Positions 24,927 through 33,900 of a stretch of DNA of 36,168 bases are shown here, one piece after another. A model generated the notes under the pieces. The model was given only the letters and a program-made list of their open reading frames with translations. It was not told where the DNA came from and searched no databases. Made by a program: the position numbers and the translations under genes. Source of the DNA: a virus. Numbering within the stretch: position 1 is the first letter of the stretch; the number at the start of each line of letters is the position of its first letter. The stretch covers positions 1-36,168 of the IMG/VR virus record IMGVR_UViG_3300023117_000984. One strand, given 5' to 3'.

Positions 24927-24943
24927 TTTTGTTTCCTACATTG

Positions 24944-24951
24944 TATTTATT
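24944..24951 (-). promoter_or_regulatory. T4-type late promoter (AATAAATA), minus strand
   Basis: Minus-strand AATAAATA overlaps the stop codon of the giant ORF and lies 18 bases before the ATG at 24926. It would start a late transcript for the 204-residue gene and the collar fibre. The leader would be short, with AGGA close to the ATG. Confidence 0.6.
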
Positions 24952-27900
24952 TAGGTAACGCCACCTCTTTGTTTCTTAAGAACCTAGCAATGTCATTTTC
25001 TTGTCTATGTAGTGGTGTTCCTGGGTCTGTCCAGGCTTTACCAATACGTCTAATTACTACAATCCTAGTATTTATTGCTGGAGTATCTGCTAAGACTAAA
25101 GTCGAAGTTACTCCATCTACACTAAATTCTGCTGGTGATATTACATCACCTTCTGGACTATCAAGGTCTACTGTTGGGTCAAACACCGATATAGCGTTCT
25201 TACGTAGGCGTTTGCCAGCAACAAACACTTCAAACTCGTTTACAGATTTTGGAATAAAGTCTAATACTACTGTATTTGTTGATCCATCTGCAATATATGT
25301 TTGTGATAGTGTTCTATCCTTATAAGGAATAGTTTGGAAGTTACTTTGATCAAGTACTGCTGAGCCTGATGTATGTAACTGTGCAATACCAGTTCCAAGT
25401 GTTCCTCTTCTAAGTTGTCTTAAAAGGCCGCCCTCTTTTAGATAGTATTCAATACGTTCACCGTTAATAAACACAATACCTGGAATACTTCTTTCTTTGT
25501 TAGGTTCTGGTAAACTGTCATAGTTTGTTACACTAATACTTGTATCATAGTAATTTAAATCTTTAGCAAGTGCATACTGTACATCGTCGCCCAATCTCTT
25601 GAAGTGCGTTCTATTAAGCATATCTTTAAATTGACTATATCCAAATTTTGGAACAATAACAGGGTTACTAAAGTGTATTACTTCAATATTATCATTCTGA
25701 TCAACGTCAATTGCTAGTCTAACTGTTTGCTTGTCTTCCATTACGCTATATTCAACACTTGGTGTTAATAATTCATTGTTAATTGAAATCCAAACATAAT
25801 TTGTATCAATAGCAGGCTTACGCAATTTAATGATTCCATTTGCTAATTGATGGTATTCTGTATAATCACCTGTGCCAATGGTTACAGCATTTCTAGCAAC
25901 AACTTGTAATATCTCTCTTTCAACTTTAAGAACATCATGATTGCTAAATTGATATACTGTAATTGTTTCGCCTACTGCTGGTGCAACATCTAGCCTTAGT
26001 TCTGTTGGTGTTGATGTCCACTGTGCTGTAACTGGATCAATGTATCCAAAGTCATACTCGCCATCGTCAATAATGAATACATCTAGTTGATCGCCATCTT
26101 CGCCTGTATCAACAAATAATTCTACCGAACTGTTAAATCTATTCCAGCGCCAAGTTACGTTTTGTTCTTGTTCAACATCATTAATATAAACTCTAATAGT
26201 TTCTGCTGGAATTGAAGCAGTTGAGAACTGATATGGTCTTAACTGATATTCTCTTACTGAACTAATTGTAAATTGTTCGTTATATCCTGCACGTAAAATT
26301 CTGTTACCAACTTTAACAATAGTGTTGTGTTGTAAAGGAGTGTCATTAAACGGTGCAAGTCCAAGTGTAAACACTTTTGTTACTCCGTCACCTGTAAATG
26401 TGTCTGTTGTAACACTTGAGAAACTCTTAGCCGCACTATCGTAAATTACATACTGAATAATGTCACCAACGTCAGGTGCAATGTTTAATCTTAACAATGC
26501 TTGACCTGATGTATCAAATGTATCATCGGTTTCTGCTAAGTCAGCGTTAACATCTTCACCATTCTTAGTAACATAGAAACTTAATCCTTGTTTAAACTGA
26601 ACACTAGTAACAAATACTGATGTACTTCCGTCACCTTCAAATGTATCACTATCTAAAATATTTTCACCGTTAGTAGACATTGTTATAATGTTAACAGGAT
26701 CATTGTTATTAAGAGTTACATTTGAAAGCGTGATTGTCTTATCTTGATAATTTACACTCCATTTATCTTCACTTAAAATTGTTCCATTTGCTTTAATAAA
26801 GATGTCTTTTTGGCTTGCTGGATAACTGTTAAGTGGGAATGTGTAACTACCTTCAAATTTAAAGTTGTAGTTTTCGATTACTCCACTACCGTCATTAATT
26901 CTGTCAAATACTTTGATGTTAACTGAATCTAAAATCTGCCCTGGAACAAGTTCTTCTGGACCATGTGATGTATGCTCGGAAACAAAATCGTCACCGTCAA
27001 TTATAATCTCTTCAGCATTAATACCTTTTGCTGATGAGTAAGCCATGTCGCCACCTGTTAGTAATGTATCATACGCTTCTGGATCAGGAATAAATGATCC
27101 ATCGCTTGTAGACTTTCTAATAATAATTACATCGTCTGCTTTTGTAACCAACTTGTCATTGTCAATTAAGAATTCTGTTTGTACTCCGTCACCTATTAAT
27201 GGTAACATAATTGCTTTTGGATTTGCTTCAACAGTACTACCGTCATAGTCTGGATGATCTAGTCTTACATATCCGCCTTTCAATGCATCTTTATAATAAA
27301 CATTATATTCTACACCTTCTTCTAATGGTTGTGAAAGTGTTAACGATATTGTGCTACCATCTAATTGGAATACTTCATCTTCGTATGTAGAATCATATGA
27401 ATCCCATGATGTTGTGTAGAACGGCTCGTTACCCCAACCAGTACCTGTACCGAAGTTAAACGACTTAACTTGGACACCACCGTAATCAACACCTGGCATT
27501 AACTGTGCAATATCTTTACCAATTTGACCAGTTACTGGATTATAGAATAAGTTAATTCTATCTTGTGCTTGTAACATATCAATTGATTTGTTGTATGTTA
27601 CAACAATAACTGAATTATCTGCTGGCGGACTTTCAAACGAAATTCTACCTCTGTATCTAGTATATGACTTATCATTGTATTCAATATTCGATACACTATA
27701 GTCGCTCTTAAGAACTTCTAAGCCATTAACTGTAATATTGTATTGTGTTGATAATAAGTTCATTGGAAACTTAAGATCAAAATCTGTTAAACTGTTGTTA
27801 CCTGCAAAAGTTTCACTCTCATTTAGTGTAGTAACTAAGAATGTTCCAGATACTCTATCAAATTTAGTTCTTAAGTGTACACTTCGTATTTTACTATTAC

Positions 27901-30900
27901 CAATAACACTAGATGCTGTTGCTTGGATCCCCGAGTCAACATTTAAACTACCGTCGATCTCAACCAATGGTGCTGAAATATATCCTTTACCTGGATTTGT
28001 AACTTCAATACTTACAACGCCGCCGCCTGTTCCTAGTTTTGCTTCAGCAGTTGCACCTGTGCCGCCACCGCCAATAAATCTTACTTGTGGAATTTCAGTG
28101 TATGCTTTACCTTTATTTGTAACATTTACTTTTGTTACTTCAAAGCCTACATTGTCAATATAATGTTTATTAGGATAATATGTAGTTGTTAAATCTGTTC
28201 CTAAAATTAGATCATTATTAACTTTTAGTGATGTTGGTTCAATACGTCCTGTAATATCACTATATGTCGGCGGTACATCAAAATCAGTAACAGTACTGTT
28301 TGAATCATCGGTTTTAGTGTAGTTACTTAGATATTCTCTAATTTTAGTTTTGTAAGGTTTAGTTTCTTTAACAAAGTCTTCATAACTAGGCAAACTATCA
28401 TTTTGGAATGTAATTTTTTGTTGTAAATCGCCAGCATTATGTTTTGCTTTGATAAACGAAGTTTTAAATGCCCAGTCAACAAATAGTTGCTCACTAAATG
28501 CATATCTAACACTTGCTAAGAATAGTTTGTTATATTCTGCTTCAATCGTTCCTACAAATAAATCTTCTTTAACTGCTTCAAAAATAATTCTTAATTCAAG
28601 TGTTGGTTGATTGTCATAGAATTGAGTGTCATAACTTAATCCGTCAAAACCAACATTACTTGTTGCAGGATCGTAAAGTGAAGATCTAAACTTAATAGTT
28701 CCGTCCTGTCTACCAACTGTAGTATAATTTGTAGTATAATCAACACTTGCTGTATCGGATGTTTTTTCTAGCAGTAACCAACCGCCTGTACCAACGTTAT
28801 TAATTTTTACAATATCGCCTACAGCAGTATCTAAACTAGTTAATTGATAAGACTCGTCAATATTAAATGTTATAGGTGTAAATTGGTTATAGCCAGTAGC
28901 ATACCAATCAATATAATCCCACCATTCAGATACATCGTATGATTGTGTTGATGATCTTTCCCACTCTTGGGTAATATTATTATAATCAAAAATTGACCAC
29001 TTGTTATTAACTGTACTATCCGCTTTAACTAGAACTGCAAATGGTCTAACTGAAAGATTAGTTGAACTAGAATATTCTTTACCGGCACTTCTAACTGCTA
29101 CTGAAGAAATACTTCCGTTAGCATCTAATTCAATTGTTATTCTTGCACCGTTACCATCTCCAAACTGTTCAAAGTTATATGTTGGTATTGTTTTATATCC
29201 AGCACCCGGATCGTTAATAATAACATCAACTAATTTTCCATTTTCAAATACTGGTGTTAGTTTAGCAGGTTTAGATTTAGAAATACCTACAAACTGTAAT
29301 TCACTGTCAGTGTCAACCTCTACGTCAAACTTACCGCTTTCTAATCTAGGGAATTGATCTTTATCTAATAAACGTGTAAAGTCTAACTCGTCAACAATAA
29401 GTTGTGTTGCTAGTACTCTGTTAATTCTTTCAATAACTTGTTTAAGAGCCTCTTTATTGTTTTTAAACATACTCTGTCTTGGTCTGTTTAATACACCGTA
29501 TTTTTGTTTAAATGACAATTGAGGATCAGGCACCGGTCTGTTCATTTCGTCAGTACCAATTAAACTGTCAACCCATTTGCGTTCAATATCTGCATTAGGT
29601 TTGCTTGTTTTAAGTCCTTCTGAAATTAACTGATATTCGTTATGTAAATTAATATCTTGGTTTTCAATCGTCCAATAACGGAAATTAATAGCACGATTAG
29701 TACCTTCAACTAAACTCTTACAATTATAAAGTCCAAATTTATTGTTTCCGTAAATTGCAACAAACTTATATGATAGCGCCGCTGGATCTTCAATTAACTG
29801 TGCAACGTCATAAGCACTAGTTTTTCTAAATTCTAAATCAGGAATAACTTTTTTATTCTTAACCCAGTAATAATATTTGTTGTAGAATGATTTAGATACA
29901 TCATCATATAGGCGTTTAGTTACATACGCTTCCATTCCGTATGCTGTCGTACCACTAATGCCTCTGCCTAAGCCTACTTCGGTATCAGCAAGTGTGTCCC
30001 ATCTTTCAGGTGTAATATCTGTTTCAACCCATTCGTAAACATCAATGCTTGATCCTACAAACAGTTTATTAAAGTTTGCTGAATTATAAATGATATTACC
30101 TTGATATGGATCAATCCATTTTGCTTTGCTAATATCCCACCATAGTCGTCCTACTTTTTCTTCTGCCCAGTAATTTTCTGTATCTACAGTTTTACCATTA
30201 GTTGCATAAGTGTAAGTTGCCGGATCAAATGGTGTTTTAAATGCTAGTTCTTCTTCTGCAGGACCAGCAATTTTTCCTTGGATAGGATCAATGTAATCTA
30301 GTTTGGTTGAAATGCCGCTTCCGTCTTTGGTGTAAATGAACACACCTTTAAATTTGTTTAAGTCAACTTGTAAACTAGGCTGTGTAGCAATAGTCCAAGG
30401 AAGTCTGTCGCGGTTACGTTTAAAGTCAATAACTGTTCCAATTAGATTATCGTCAGTTACTGAAAGTTCTGGCATAGAAACGTAAACATGATTTTCATTT
30501 GCAAGAATAAACTCGCCAAATCTTTCTACTTCTGGATTCTGATATGCAAATTTTTCTGCATACAATAAGAATTCATCGATACGTTGATATACAAATACTT
30601 GTCCACTGTCTTTGTTAATATTTGTAAACTGTGTTAGGTTGTTATCAAATGTTGTGGTAATATCATCAAATGTTGTAGTACTTTGTAAATCACCACCTTG
30701 TGCAGATACTAATAAAGTATCTCCAGTAAAGTCAATTGCTTGACCAAATCTTTCTGCAACAGTATTGTTTGGACTATAAATTGTTTGATGTAAGTGATAG
30801 TAATTTTCAACGTTTTTGTAAACATACACTTTACCATTGTCGTTGCTTCTATCATCATCTAGTGGTGCACCAACTGCTAGGTATTCACCATCGTCGCTTA

Positions 30901-33900
30901 GTGTTAAAGCACTTGCAAATTTACTATCTGGTGATGAAATTTGGAATTGTGTATCGCCAGTATCAAATTCTGTTTCTTGATTATCAAAGAAAGTACTAAT
31001 AACTGCATCAGGTGTTGCAATAGTCTGATAGTATTCATAGTGTCCGTTATTATATCTATAAATTCCAATTGCAGGGAATTGATCTGTATAGTCTGCAACC
31101 GTAGCAATTACATCTCCATCTAAACTTACAGTAAACGGATGTGCAAAATTAATAAGTGTGCTTGTGCTATCAAAAGTGTTAAACGACCCGTCACCTGTAA
31201 CATTTGTTGCTGTGTCGTTTGGAACATAGCCTAAATAATCAATGTGTGTATCTAATAGATCCCAGTTAGCAATTAAGAAATTACCTGCAACTTGGTTTGT
31301 AGTACTCTTGTAAAAACTTCCATCATACACAACAATATCATCTGTGTAGTAAGCAACTGTATTATCAAACACACCTTTGTATTTTCTGTCTTGTGCAATA
31401 TCCCAGTCGTAAGTTATATTGTCTTCTACACCTTTTTTAACAAAGTGAATTCTACCTGGGTTTGACGGAGTTCCGTCACCTGGTGCCGCAACAAATAATC
31501 TATACAAATCACCTTTTTTGTTAATTGATATTTGATTTCCTAAGAATGCATTGTCGTGTCTTCCAAGGTTTGAATATCCAAATCTAAGTTTGTATTCGCC
31601 GCCACCGGTTTTGGTATAAACAAAGTAAGCACCTTCTTTGGTGTATCCACTATCATTACCATCAGCATCTAGTTTTAAGTTATTAACTTGGGTCCAATCT
31701 CTGTTTAACGGATTAGGAATGTTTGCTGGTCTTGGTACGCCTGTTACTGATCTACTCTTATAAAATTGTATTTCAATTTCATTTTTAAATGTTGGAGTAG
31801 TTACAGGAAGTAACGTACTATCATTGTTTCTTACAACAATATATTTTCCTAAATAATTTGTAGTTAAATCTGTAGTATCAATACGTCCAGATAATCTATT
31901 AAATCCTTGCCCTGTTACAATTGAAAGATATCCAACAGCATTATTGTTATTACCGTAACTAAATGTTCCTGATAAATTCTTAACATAAATTCTTGCACCA
32001 AGTAATGCTTCTTGCACAAATGCAACTTCTGCTGTTGCGCCTGTTGATTCTTCAATTACTGTTTCGCCTTCTTGCGGAACATATGGTACTTGAATAGGAG
32101 GTGGTGTAAAGTTTGTCCACGTTACATCAATATATCCGTCCCATAGATCATAAACTGTGTGAGGTTGGTCAAGATAATCAAAAGTTAACCCTAACGCAGA
32201 GGGATCAAATACTGTTAACGGATCGCCACCTTTAACTCTGTTTACTTTCATAGTAAACGTATCACTAGTGTTTAAAGTATCTGTAATTATTTTAGGTGCT
32301 CTAACAAACCAATATGGTGAAGTTTCTGGCAATCCTTGTTTATCATAGTAACTTAAAATACCAATCTTACCGCCTCTGGTCGGATTTTGTAAATCTTGAT
32401 TAACTTGATATACATCGTCCATGGTATTACCATACAACTCTGGTGATTTACTTTCACTTGCTGTAATATAGTCTGCAATAACAAAGTTAGGAGTAGTAAC
32501 TTCTTTAGTTGCTGTAATAAACGGTGTTAGATTATTAACTCTCCACCAGCCTGCAAAATGATCACTTGAATTTTCAAACTCAACAGTTTCATATGTACCC
32601 ATACTCTGACCGTTATAGATAAGTGTACCGGTTGTTTCAAACTGACCGTTCTGGTCGGAGATATAAATTAAACCTTGGTTAACATTGTCAATGATAATAT
32701 CTTGTACTGTACCAATAGCAGTTTCTGTTGAAATAACATCACCTACTTGTGGGAACCTAATTAAGTTTTCAACAAATAAAAGTGTATCAATCTTACCTGC
32801 GATAACTTTATTACCTTCGAACTCTGCAACGCCCGGTCCAGTTGGTCCAAATGGTAAAATGCCGTTTGGATAATTTTGAGAGTATTGATTCCATTGTAAA
32901 TTAATTGTGTCACCGACTGCCGAACCAATGTATTGAGCAACCGGTGCTCTAATTAACATATGATCAGTTGCGCCATCAAATTTATAATTACCTCTGATAG
33001 CATAAATTGTTTCAGGATAACTATTTGTATCAGCATCAAATGATGCTACTTCAATATCATGTGTTGTATAGAATCCACCAAATTGATAAGTTCCTAGTGC
33101 GGCTTCAACTCTGTAGTTTGCTTGCCATAGTTGCTCTTGATAAGAAACTATATCTTTAGGTTCGTAAACCGATCCTTGTGAATATGGTTCAACAAATTTT
33201 GTTTTAACATTAGAGGCTTCAGGAGCACCAACTACAATAAATTCTGAATCCGAACTAATTGTAACGCTCTTACCAAATTTACCATTACCTGAATATAACC
33301 CAACTGGTGGACTAATAGTTTGTATATGATTATACTCAACTGTATCTGTAAAACGTTTAAAGATATGTACACTTTCGTTTTCAGGTGATGAAATTACAAG
33401 TGTATTATTACGTTCGTCAACACTGATAACTTTACCAAACTCAACTGATTGATCTGACGATCTAACATTACTTAGAATTTGTTGTTGTTCAAAGGTTGGA
33501 GTATTCTTTAATACTGTCCAATCTCCTTTGCTATCTTCATCAATCCAAAGTGTTTCACCTACTTTTAAATTTTGATTTGATAGTAAAAGATTAGCACTAT
33601 CAAAGTTGGCTGTTCTTGCAGTATTAAATCTAGTTACAAATCCACTAGTTTCTTCAACATCAGATGTTTCGCCATTATCGTAACAAATAATGTCTTGTAA
33701 CTCTACTGTTTTAACTTTGAAGAATTTTTCTGCGCCTTCAACATTAAGCAATCCGATAATTTCATTATCTTCATAACGTGCTTGGCCTTCTAGTTTAATA
33801 CGTACTAAGTCACCATCTTTGGTAACACTTTCAACCCTGTCGTCTGTTCTAACGTATTTTAAAACTGTCCAACTTAAACCTTTTTTACCAATCCATAAAT

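Noticed and set aside
20441-25325. Plus-strand open frames of 60-218 residues opposite the fibre genes
   Set aside because: They lie antisense to well-supported fibre genes, with Ser/Pro/Thr-rich shadow composition, no ribosome binding site pattern and no recognisable domain.
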